From positions 1-64,000 of the forward strand of contig NZ_WQNH01000006.1 in NCBI RefSeq assembly GCF_009812055.1: 64,000 bases of DNA, written 5' to 3'. The translations under genes were made by a program, and so were the position numbers. Of the stretch, positions 35,270-42,915 are shown one piece after another (within the stretch, counting starts at the first letter, position 1; the number at the start of each line of letters is the position of its first letter). The notes below the pieces were generated by a model, which searched no databases, was not told the DNA's origin, and worked only from the letters and a program-made list of their open reading frames with translations. The DNA is from Chelativorans xinjiangensis (GTDB lineage Bacteria; Pseudomonadota; Alphaproteobacteria; Rhizobiales; Rhizobiaceae).

Positions 35270-36179
35270 ATCGGATCTGCGGGTCGAGGAGGCCGTAGGT
35301 CAGGTCCACAGCCAGGTTGAGGATGATGTAGGCGGCGGCCACGACGCAGATGGCGGCCTGCACCACGGCGAAATCCCGGGCAAAAATCGCGTCTATGATG
35401 AGCTTGCCGATGCCGGGCCAGGCGAAGATGGTTTCGACAACCACGGTGTTGCCGATCATGTTTGCAAGCTGGATGCCGGCAAGGGTCGCCACGGGAATCG
35501 CGGCATTGCGAAGCCCATGCTTCCAGACGACGCGTGCCTCAGAATTTCCCTTCACCCGCGCCATCTTTATGTAGTCGGCGCCGAGGACGCCCAGCATCGC
35601 CGAGCGGGAGAGCCGGCTCATCGCCGCAGCCGGATTGAGCGCCATCGTCACGGCCGGCAATATCAAATGCGCGAAACTTCCCCGCCCACTGGTCGGGAAC
35701 CACCCGAGGTCCACTGCAAAGACCATGATGAAGATCAGGCCGACCCAGAACACCGGCACTGCAAGGCCGAGCGTTACACCGAGGCGCACACCCTGATCGA
35801 AAACGGAGCCGCGCGTCGTCGCCGAAGTCACGCCGCTCAGAAGCCCGATCGTAATAGCGATCAAGAAGGCAAGGCCGGCAAGTTGCAGCGTCGCCGGCAG
35901 GCGCGCGAGCACAAGCTCCATCGCCGGCATCTTCCAGCGCGTCGACGTGCCGAAATCGCCCTGAACGGCGTCCGTCACGAAGATCGCATACTGCACCGGC
36001 AGGGGCTTATCGAGCCCGAGCTCCTGGCGCAGTTCGATCCGGTCCTGTTCAGTGGCATCGTCCGGCAGCAGAAGAAGCGTCGGATCACCCGCCAGCCGCA
36101 TCGCCACGAAGATGATGATGCTCACGCCGACCAGGCAAAGGAGCCCTACCCCCAGCCGCTTGAGCGCATATCGCAACAT
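35262..36179 (-). CDS. dppB: Peptide-type ABC transporter permease (DppB)
   Basis: A 305-residue permease of the DppB/OppB type: short N-terminal segment MLRYALKRLGVGLLCLVGVSIIIF, long periplasmic loop (RIELRQELGLDKPLPVQYAIFV), then five membrane segments, with the EAA loop at MARVKGNSEARVVWKHGLRNAAIPV. It is followed by dppC with overlap and preceded after 151 bp by the binding-protein gene. Confidence 0.92.
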   Translation of the reverse strand: MLRYALKRLGVGLLCLVGVSIIIFVAMRLAGDPTLLLLPDDATEQDRIELRQELGLDKPLPVQYAIFVTDAVQGDFGTSTRWKMPAMELVLARLPATLQLAGLAFLIAITIGLLSGVTSATTRGSVFDQGVRLGVTLGLAVPVFWVGLIFIMVFAVDLGWFPTSGRGSFAHLILPAVTMALNPAAAMSRLSRSAMLGVLGADYIKMARVKGNSEARVVWKHGLRNAAIPVATLAGIQLANMIGNTVVVETIFAWPGIGKLIIDAIFARDFAVVQAAICVVAAAYIILNLAVDLTYGLLDPQIRYD

Positions 36180-36330
36180 GCCCGAGCTCTCCGTTCAGTG
36201 CCCGCCCTGCCAACGCAGAGCAATAGCGGCACCCTCGCCGGGGGACGCCCGCCCCCTCGGCGCTTGTTGTTGGTGGAGCGGAGCATGCAGCCGCCCGCTC
36301 CGACTTTATTGAAGTCCCTCGTCCAGCCGA

Positions 36331-37866
36331 TCAGGCGAACGACATGTCCTTGACCAGCACCAGATCGAAATTGAAGCCCTGGGTCGGCGTGAAGTTCACG
36401 CTGCTCTTCATCGCGTAGACAGCGAAATTGTTGTAGATTGGAAAGCTCGGGACATCTTCGTGAATGAGGCGGACCGCCTTCTTGATCAGCTCGCCTCGCA
36501 TTTCCTCATCCATGGTGGCGGTCGCTTCGGCGTTGATCGCATCCAGTTCCGGATTGTTGTAGATGCTGATCGGGCCGCCGGCACGGAAGAACAAGCCCAG
36601 ATTGTAAGTCGGATCGGGGCTCCCCGCGCGGCCATGGGTGAACAGGGCAACATAGGACGAACCCGGTTCCTTGGCTGCATTGTATTTGGAGCGATAGGCT
36701 TCCCATTCCTCGCCGACCAGCTTCGTGCGCACACCCACTGCCTCGAAATAGGCCGCGACGGCTTCCGCCACCTGCGGGTTCATCTGAACGCGGCCGGTGA
36801 TGGCGTAATTCAGCTCCATGTCGAAGCCGTCCGGATAGCCTGCTTCGGCAAGCAGTTGCTTGGCCTTTTCGGGATCATAGGGGTACGGCTCGAGATCTGG
36901 ATCGTAGCCGACCTCGTACGGTGCAAGGAACGCCAGACGCTGGGGAACGCCGAACAGGACACCGTTGATGATCGCATCCGTGTCCACGGCGTGTGCCAAA
37001 GCCAGCCGCACCCGCCTGTCGTGCCAAGGATCTTCCGGGTTCTGCGTGCTGAACACGATCGACATGGTGGGATGGTTGACTGGGAGCTTGACGGTCTTGA
37101 AGTCGCCCACAGCATCAAATCCCTTCACCGCGTAATAGGGGCAAGCCATGATGAGATCGGTCTCGCCCGCCTGGAGCGAGGCGACGCGCGTCGTTTCTTC
37201 CGGCACGAAGATGAAACGGGCCTTGGCAATGGGCGGAACGGCGCCCCAATATTCGTCGAAGCGTTCCACCTCGACATATTCACCGACCGCATAGCTCGAG
37301 AATTTGTACGGGCCGGTTCCTGAAGGCTGGCGCGAGAACTCCTCTTCGCCCACCCGGTCGAAATAGGAATTCGAGGCGATCATTGCCGCACCCCGGTTGG
37401 GCAGGAATGTCACGTCGGGCGCGCTGAAGTGGAAAGTCAAATGGTAGTCGTCCTTGACCTCGATATTATCGAGAGACCGCAAGCGGTTCTTCACCGTCGC
37501 GCTCTTGTCGATGCCGCGCTCATAGCTGAACACCACGTCCTGTGCGGTGAACTTGTCGCCGCTGTGGAATACGACGTCGTCGCGCAGTGTCACATCGAGC
37601 GTCTTGCCATCCTCGGAATATGTCCACTCAGCGGCAAGTCCCGGCACGATCTCGCCGTCGGTATTCCGCGGGAACAGATATTCCGCGTAGTTTTCGATGG
37701 TGTTGTAATCCACTCCTGTCCAGGCAACGGTCTGGTCGCTGGTGGTTGGTTCGTCGCCGATGGCGATCGTAATGTTGTCCTGCGACTGCGCAAAGCCAAT
37801 GCGCGGCAGTCCGACGGCCGCTGTGACCAAGGCCGAGCTGACGAGGAATTCCCTTCTGGTCTGCAT
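36331..37866 (-). CDS. ABC transporter substrate-binding protein, family 5 (DppA-like)
   Basis: A 511-residue periplasmic receptor. The leader is Tat-like (TRREFLVSSALVTAAVGLPRIGFAQ), and the mature protein shows the family-5 pattern: VPGLAAEWTYSEDGKTLDVTLRDDVVFHSGDKFTAQDVVFSYE, then GTGPYKFSSY, and VRLALAHAVDTDAIINGVLFG. The start at 37866 follows GGGAGG. It feeds DppBCDF encoded downstream and lies 68 bp after OYE 3. The bound ligand may be a peptide, opine or other small polar molecule. Confidence 0.92.
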   Translation of the reverse strand: MQTRREFLVSSALVTAAVGLPRIGFAQSQDNITIAIGDEPTTSDQTVAWTGVDYNTIENYAEYLFPRNTDGEIVPGLAAEWTYSEDGKTLDVTLRDDVVFHSGDKFTAQDVVFSYERGIDKSATVKNRLRSLDNIEVKDDYHLTFHFSAPDVTFLPNRGAAMIASNSYFDRVGEEEFSRQPSGTGPYKFSSYAVGEYVEVERFDEYWGAVPPIAKARFIFVPEETTRVASLQAGETDLIMACPYYAVKGFDAVGDFKTVKLPVNHPTMSIVFSTQNPEDPWHDRRVRLALAHAVDTDAIINGVLFGVPQRLAFLAPYEVGYDPDLEPYPYDPEKAKQLLAEAGYPDGFDMELNYAITGRVQMNPQVAEAVAAYFEAVGVRTKLVGEEWEAYRSKYNAAKEPGSSYVALFTHGRAGSPDPTYNLGLFFRAGGPISIYNNPELDAINAEATATMDEEMRGELIKKAVRLIHEDVPSFPIYNNFAVYAMKSSVNFTPTQGFNFDLVLVKDMSFA

Positions 37867-37934
37867 TGTCTGTTTCCTCCCTCTGCCGGCGGCGGTCATT
37901 CAGCCGCGCGCCGCCTTTGCACGGGAACGCGGCT

Positions 37935-39923
37935 TCAGATGGTCCTCCCGACCTCAAACCCGTCCCAAACTGCTTTCATGATGTTCTTGGGTTCCTGACA
38001 GTCGCCGATCTCGTACATCGGCCCCGCGAAGAACGCGTTCAGCGATTGGTAGAGCCGGTTCTCCGGTTTCATCCCGACTGAGAGAACGACCGTGTCGCAG
38101 GCGACTCTCCGCTTCTCGCCCTGGCGCGTTTCCACGGTTACGGCACTGTCATGGATTTCACGGACTGCCGTCTCGAGCAGCATCGGCACCTTCGCCTGAG
38201 CGAGCATGTCGAGAAGCATGTTCCGGTTGGCATTGGCGACCGGGATGGCGATCGGCTTTGACTGCATCTCGACGATCATGACCTTGCAGCCCCTTCGATG
38301 GAGCCATAAAGCCGCCTCGCAACCGTTTTCGCCGGCACCAACCACAACCACCTCGCGCCCCGGCAATCTGTGCCCGAGCAATAGTTCCGTTGTGGAGATG
38401 ACATGCGGCCCGTCAGCACCGGGGATAGGAGGCACGACGTCGCTTGAGCCAGTCGCCAGCACCACGACATCGGCTTTTTCCTCGGCAACCAGTTCAGCCG
38501 TGACATCGGTGTTCACGCGCACGTCGATGCCAAGCAGTTCCATCTGGCGCTTGTACCAAGTGTTCAGCCGCTCCACGTCTTTCTTGTCCTCGGGAACACC
38601 TGCCTCGATCAGGTGCCCACCGAGTTCGACCGACCGCTCGCAGAGCGTCACCTTGTGGCCGCGGCTGGCGCTCACGCGCGCAGTTTCCATGCCGGCAACG
38701 CCACCGCCGATAACGAGCACGTGCCGGCTTTCCCGTGCGGGAGTCAGCTGATGCGAGCGTTCGCGTCCACAAGCTGGGTTCACCGTGCAGGAGTTGAGAT
38801 AACGCCCATTGAACTGCTCCGAGCACGCCTGGTGGCAGCCGATACAGGGGCGGATGTCTTCTATCCGGCCCTCGGAGACCTTTTGCGGCCAGTAGGGATC
38901 GGCCAGCAGCGCCTTCGCCAGCGAGATGACATCTGCCTTGCCTTCCGCAATCGCGCTATCGGCAAGTTCGGGAATATCGAGGCGACCCACGGCAATAACC
39001 GGGATCGTGATGACTTCCTTGACCATCGCCGAAAGGTCCAGCATGCAGCCATGGGGCTGATAGATCGGCGGATGGGCCCAATAGTGGCCCGTCGCGGTGC
39101 CGGCATCGACGGCAAGGGAATCGAACCCGTGGTCCTGCAACATCGCCGCGAGTTCCAGACCTTCTTCGATGTCGCGGCCCACCTCCACGAAGTCTTCCCC
39201 CGGCAGAGCCGAAGCGTGGAACGATTTCATGTAGTGCTTCAGGCCATAGCGGTATTGCACCGGGAAATCCGGGCCCAGCCGGCGCTTGATCTCATCGAAG
39301 ATCTCGAACGCGAACGTCATGCGTCCGCGCAGGTCGCCGCCGTAGCGATCACTCCGCTTGTTCCACAGGCTGTGCGAGAACTGGTCGAGCAGGAAGCCCG
39401 CGTGACCGTGGAGCTCGATGCCATCCACCCCGGCCGTGAAAAGGATCTCCGCCGCGTCGCCATAGGCGCGGACCATCTGCTGGATTTCTTCCACTGTGAG
39501 TTCGCGGCATATGATGTCCGGAGCGGCGAAGCTCGGAATCGGAGATGGCGCGACAGGCGTGCCCACCACGTTGTGTGGACGTCCCTGATAGCCGAGGCCG
39601 GGAGAAAGCTGGACGAAAATCTTCGTGCCCAGCGCATGGATATGCTCCGTGAGATCCGCAAACGGCTTGATGAACTCCTTGCTGACAGGCCCGCGCCGCG
39701 CGCGCAGAGTCTCGATCTTGTCCTCGACCTTGAGCATGCCTGTCATGAGCAGGCCGGCCCCGCCCTTCGCGCGCTCGGCGAAATAGTCGACATAGCGCTG
39801 GGTCGGTATGCCCCGATCGTCGCTGAGTGCGCCGAAGCCCATCGGCGCCATTGCGACACGGTTCTTCAGGCGCAGTTTGCCGATCTGGAGGGGCTGAAAG
39901 AGATGTGGATAGGGTCTTTGCAT
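37935..39923 (-). CDS. NADH:flavin oxidoreductase / dienoyl-CoA reductase-type enzyme (OYE 3)
   Basis: A 662-residue enzyme equal in length and closely similar to OYE 1: both begin YPHLF.PL.IGK..LKNR.AMAPMGF, share GLLxTGMLKVED and end NIMKAVWDGFEVGR.I. FMN barrel first, then CIGCHQAC with NSCTVNPACGRE for the 4Fe-4S cluster, then FAD (HVLVIGGGVAGMETARV) and NAD(P)H (EVVVVGAGENGCEAALWL) folds. It heads the long minus-strand operon with the Dpp transporter, OYE 2, ALDH, GST and LysR. A duplication shared with the tctBA-OYE 1 operon is likely. It should reduce a C=C bond in the imported compound. Confidence 0.9.
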   Translation of the reverse strand: MQRPYPHLFQPLQIGKLRLKNRVAMAPMGFGALSDDRGIPTQRYVDYFAERAKGGAGLLMTGMLKVEDKIETLRARRGPVSKEFIKPFADLTEHIHALGTKIFVQLSPGLGYQGRPHNVVGTPVAPSPIPSFAAPDIICRELTVEEIQQMVRAYGDAAEILFTAGVDGIELHGHAGFLLDQFSHSLWNKRSDRYGGDLRGRMTFAFEIFDEIKRRLGPDFPVQYRYGLKHYMKSFHASALPGEDFVEVGRDIEEGLELAAMLQDHGFDSLAVDAGTATGHYWAHPPIYQPHGCMLDLSAMVKEVITIPVIAVGRLDIPELADSAIAEGKADVISLAKALLADPYWPQKVSEGRIEDIRPCIGCHQACSEQFNGRYLNSCTVNPACGRERSHQLTPARESRHVLVIGGGVAGMETARVSASRGHKVTLCERSVELGGHLIEAGVPEDKKDVERLNTWYKRQMELLGIDVRVNTDVTAELVAEEKADVVVLATGSSDVVPPIPGADGPHVISTTELLLGHRLPGREVVVVGAGENGCEAALWLHRRGCKVMIVEMQSKPIAIPVANANRNMLLDMLAQAKVPMLLETAVREIHDSAVTVETRQGEKRRVACDTVVLSVGMKPENRLYQSLNAFFAGPMYEIGDCQEPKNIMKAVWDGFEVGRTI

Positions 39924-40159
39924 TTAGGCAGGGTTCCGTCGCAGGCAATTCTAGAATGCCGGTTACGCATCCACACTAGGTACCAGCACCGGATCCCGGA
40001 AATACTGTTTCCTTATGGAGTCATAAGCTGCCAGAATGGACTGCAAGATCATGATTCATAACATCTTTATCTCCTAGATACCCTGGCAGACTCGCGTGCT
40101 CCGCCGTCGCTTCGCAGCGCCAGAAGTTTTACCTTATTAAGAGAGGTGCTTTTTCATTG
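39924..40159. promoter_or_regulatory. Intergenic region upstream of the OYE3-dpp operon
   Basis: About 235 bp, more AT-rich than its surroundings, between the OYE 3 start and a decayed flavoprotein gene. It must hold the promoter of the ten-gene minus-strand run, but I cannot point to convincing -10/-35 boxes. Confidence 0.4.
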
Positions 40160-41101
40160 TAGGAGTTGCCTTCGATCCGACTCCCTCGACGGAGTGGATG
40201 TGGCGATTCTCGGCAGTGGCGCAGCCGGACTGACCGCGGCGCTGACAGCCGCGCTCGACGGGCCAGGATTGTCTGTTGCTCGAGCACCTTCCGGTGCTGG
40301 CTGGCACGTCCGCACGCTCTTCCGGGACTGTATGGGTACCCGGCAACAGAGCGATGCGGTCGTCTGGACATGTCGATGACGGGGCGGCGGCATATCTCGC
40401 CGCGCTTATCGGCAATCGCGGCTCCGAAACCCTGTGGCGCAGTTTTCTTGAAGCAGCTCCGCTCATGCAGGCCGACCTCGAAGACCGTGCGGATATTCTG
40501 CTGCGTCCTTTTGCTGACGCTCCCGACTACCGTCAGGAGCTGCCAGGAGCGGTGGCCGGATAGAACGCCATGGAACCTGCGCCATTCGACGGCGGCAAGC
40601 TGGCGCCGACTTCCGTCACCTGGCGCCGCCTCTTCCCGAGTTCCTGGTCTTCGGCGGCATGATGGTCACGCGACGGGAGGCCGCCATGCTTTTGCGCGCC
40701 GACCGCTCGCTGTCCGCCGCTGGCTCGGCCTGCGGTTGACCGCGCGCTATCTTGCGGATCGCCTCAACTGGCATCGCGGAACGCGGCTGGTGCTCGGCAA
40801 TGGCCTCGTCGCTAGGCTTCTTTACGCAGCGCTTGAAGCGGGCGTATGCGTTCACCGCGAGGTTTCGACCAAACGCCTGCTCGTTGAAAACGGCCGTGTC
40901 GCAGGCCTGGAGGTTGCCGCCTCCGGCGACACCAAGACTGTTCGCGTTAGGCATGGCGTCGTGCTGGCGGGCGGTGGTTTCCTCGCGGACCCAGAAGGCC
41001 TCGCACGTGAGCTGCCCTCGCCCACACCGCGCTATACGCCGAACAGTGCGGTGCTGATCGGCTCCGGGAAACACGGATCGTCGAGCAGGACGCTGAGGTA
41101 A
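40160..41101 (+). pseudogene. Decayed FAD-dependent dehydrogenase (fumarate reductase/TcuA-like superfamily)
   Basis: A clear N-terminal FAD motif, DGVDVAILGSGAAGLTAALTAA, is followed by a frameshift near 40265 (continuing LLLEHLPVLAGTSARSSGTVWVPGN in the next frame to a stop at 40561). A third piece around 40600-40735 is LPEFLVFGGMMVTRREAAMLL. Then another shift gives LVLGNGLVARLLYAALEAGV and VRHGVVLAGGGFLADPEGLARE before a stop near 41101. All pieces are collinear with FAD-binding dehydrogenases of the succinate/fumarate/3-ketosteroid dehydrogenase superfamily. At least three frame changes make it non-functional. The C-terminal FAD-closing block is missing. Confidence 0.8.
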
Positions 41102-41226
41102 TCCGCGCTGGTCACCGGTGGTCTTCGCCTTCCAAGCGACGAGTTTGGCCTGGCCGGCATAGACCCGGAAGTCCGGCGCGCCGTGGCCGTGAGATCATAC
41201 GGTTTCGGCGACCCGGCTCCCGTAGC

Positions 41227-41886
41227 TCAGCCGATCAGGTATTTCTGGAGGAAGGCCCGGGTGCGGGCGTGGGCCTTTTCAGCGGCTTCCGCCACATAAG
41301 AAGGGCGTGCGTCATTGGCAAAGGCATGGCCCGCCTTGTAGGTATGGACCTCCATCTGAGGGAAATAGGACCGGGCCTCGGCCAGCATCTCGGACGGGAC
41401 GTGATCGTCCTCGGTGCCCCAATGGCCCTGCATCGGCGCCTTGAGCGGACGATCGAGATACTGCGGCAGGCGGGTGCCGTAGAAGGTGACCGCGGCGCCG
41501 ATATCGAGCGTTTGTGCCGCGCGGATCGCTAGGCCGCCGCCCCAGCAGAATCCGATCACCCCGACCTTTCCGCTGTTCTGGGCCAGAGCCGCCACGACGG
41601 CGGCGACATCCTGCATCGTCTCGTCGAGATTGGCGGCCAGCATCAGGTCGCGCCCTTTGATCCCCTTGTCGAAGGGCACCACGACACCGCGTTCCTGCCG
41701 GTCGAACAATGCGGGGATCGCCACTTCGTAGCCGAGCGCGGCATAGGTTCTGGCCACGCCTTTGAGCTGGTCAGTCACGCCGAAGATTTCCTGGAGGATG
41801 ACGATCCCCCCTTTGCGTTCGCTCTGGGCAGGCTCGATCCAGCAATCGAAACAGTGGCCATCGGCAGCCGCGATCTGTGTCATCAT
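41227..41886 (-). CDS. Dienelactone hydrolase family protein
   Basis: A 219-residue alpha/beta hydrolase with the cysteine-nucleophile triad of dienelactone hydrolases: Cys114 in GVIGFCWGGGLA, Asp near 160 in GTEDDHVP and His187 in AGHAFAND. The opening GGIVILQEIFGVTDQLKGVARTYAALGYEV is typical. Family members open lactones such as dienelactone in chloro- and methyl-aromatic catabolism, and some cleave other small esters. Last gene of the amidohydrolase-TRAP series, separated from the TAXI gene by a terminator-like hairpin. The start may be ATG 41886 or the next codon. Confidence 0.9.
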   Translation of the reverse strand: MMTQIAAADGHCFDCWIEPAQSERKGGIVILQEIFGVTDQLKGVARTYAALGYEVAIPALFDRQERGVVVPFDKGIKGRDLMLAANLDETMQDVAAVVAALAQNSGKVGVIGFCWGGGLAIRAAQTLDIGAAVTFYGTRLPQYLDRPLKAPMQGHWGTEDDHVPSEMLAEARSYFPQMEVHTYKAGHAFANDARPSYVAEAAEKAHARTRAFLQKYLIG

Positions 41887-41900
41887 CTGTTGGTCCCTTC

Positions 41901-41933
41901 AAAAATATGCGCCCCCTCAGCAGAGGGGGCGCA
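41901..41933 (-). terminator. Strong hairpin with U tract between TAXI gene and dienelactone hydrolase gene
   Basis: The stem TGCGCCCCCTC/GAGGGGGCGCA (11 bp, loop AGCA; 41908-41933) is followed on the minus strand by TATTTTTG. This is a good intrinsic terminator 10 bp after the TAXI stop. The hydrolase gene begins only 15 bp further on, so it either depends on readthrough or has a promoter hidden in this element. Confidence 0.85.
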
Positions 41934-41943
41934 TCACGTGTGA

Positions 41944-42915
41944 TTATTCGCCGACGGGAATGCCGGCTTCCTCAAAATAGCGCCGCGCGCCCGCGTGATA
42001 AGGGACGGCAGAGGCCGGCGCCATGGTCTGGGCATTGAAGCCTCCGAAGGCGCCGAACGAAGCCTGCAGCGCCTCCTTGTTCTCGGCTATGGCCTTGGTC
42101 AGCGTATAGACGAGGTCCTCGTCGACCTGGTTGTTGGTCATCAGCACCCAGGGAATGCTCATCAGGTTCGCAGCATGGTCCTGTAGCCCGTTGACCTTGT
42201 CGTTCTGCTCGCGATGCACGAGGTTGCCCGCGGGAAGGAAGTCCTTGAACGCCGCCTTGCCCTCATCGGATGCGTCGAGCGAGATGTAGCACAGGCCGCC
42301 ACGATCCTGCAGTTTGACCGAGGCCTGCTGGCCCGCGCCCGCGTTGAGCGAGACCAGCGCGATGTCGACAAGCCCGTCACCCAGTGCGTTCATGCCGGCC
42401 ACGAAATTGGCCACCGGAACCTGCTGGAAGTCGTCATAGCTCAACCCGCCACTGGCCAGCCCGCCGGAGATGTAGAAGGGGATGATCGTCGAGGAGGTGT
42501 ATTCCGAGGCGATGCGCAGATCGGCGGCCTGTGCCTTCGCATCGGCGATGGTCGCGAGACCCAGATCGCAGGGCGCCATCATGCCGGTGACGAGGTTGAA
42601 CATCGTGCCGACGAGCTCAATGCCAGGACTGGCCCGGTCGTAATTTCCCGTGCCCGTGACCGCATATTCCGTTTCGATGAGGTTTGAGAATCCGAAGTCG
42701 ACTTCGCCATTGCTGATCAGCGGCAGGTAGCCGACGAGAGGTTGGGTCCGGCCGGTGATTCCGGCGTCGTTAGCGATCTTGGCGACCGCCTGCCCGGTAT
42801 TGTAAGCCAGCGAACCCTGTGCACCCGAGGCGATGGTCACCACCTGTGCGTTGGCCGCACCGGCAAGGCCCAGGCTGATGGCGCCTGCGGCGAGTATGGC
42901 ATTGAACTTGGTCAT
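41944..42915 (-). CDS. TRAP transporter substrate-binding protein, TAXI family
   Basis: A 323-residue periplasmic receptor with a Sec leader (FNAILAAGAISLGLAGAANAQ) and TAXI-type features: VTIASGAQGSLAYNTGQAVAKI, then SNGEVDFGFSNLIETEYA and WVLMTNNQVDEDLVYTLTKAI. Its ATG overlaps the permease stop (ATGA). It delivers ligand to the fused TRAP permease. Ligands of TAXI systems are rarely known; dicarboxylates or aromatic acids are plausible given the amidohydrolase and dienelactone hydrolase neighbours. Confidence 0.9.
   Translation of the reverse strand: MTKFNAILAAGAISLGLAGAANAQVVTIASGAQGSLAYNTGQAVAKIANDAGITGRTQPLVGYLPLISNGEVDFGFSNLIETEYAVTGTGNYDRASPGIELVGTMFNLVTGMMAPCDLGLATIADAKAQAADLRIASEYTSSTIIPFYISGGLASGGLSYDDFQQVPVANFVAGMNALGDGLVDIALVSLNAGAGQQASVKLQDRGGLCYISLDASDEGKAAFKDFLPAGNLVHREQNDKVNGLQDHAANLMSIPWVLMTNNQVDEDLVYTLTKAIAENKEALQASFGAFGGFNAQTMAPASAVPYHAGARRYFEEAGIPVGE

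Noticed and set aside
38613-40061. A 482-codon plus-strand frame opposite OYE 3
   Set aside because: Antisense shadow; the opposite strand encodes a complete FMN/Fe-S/FAD enzyme.
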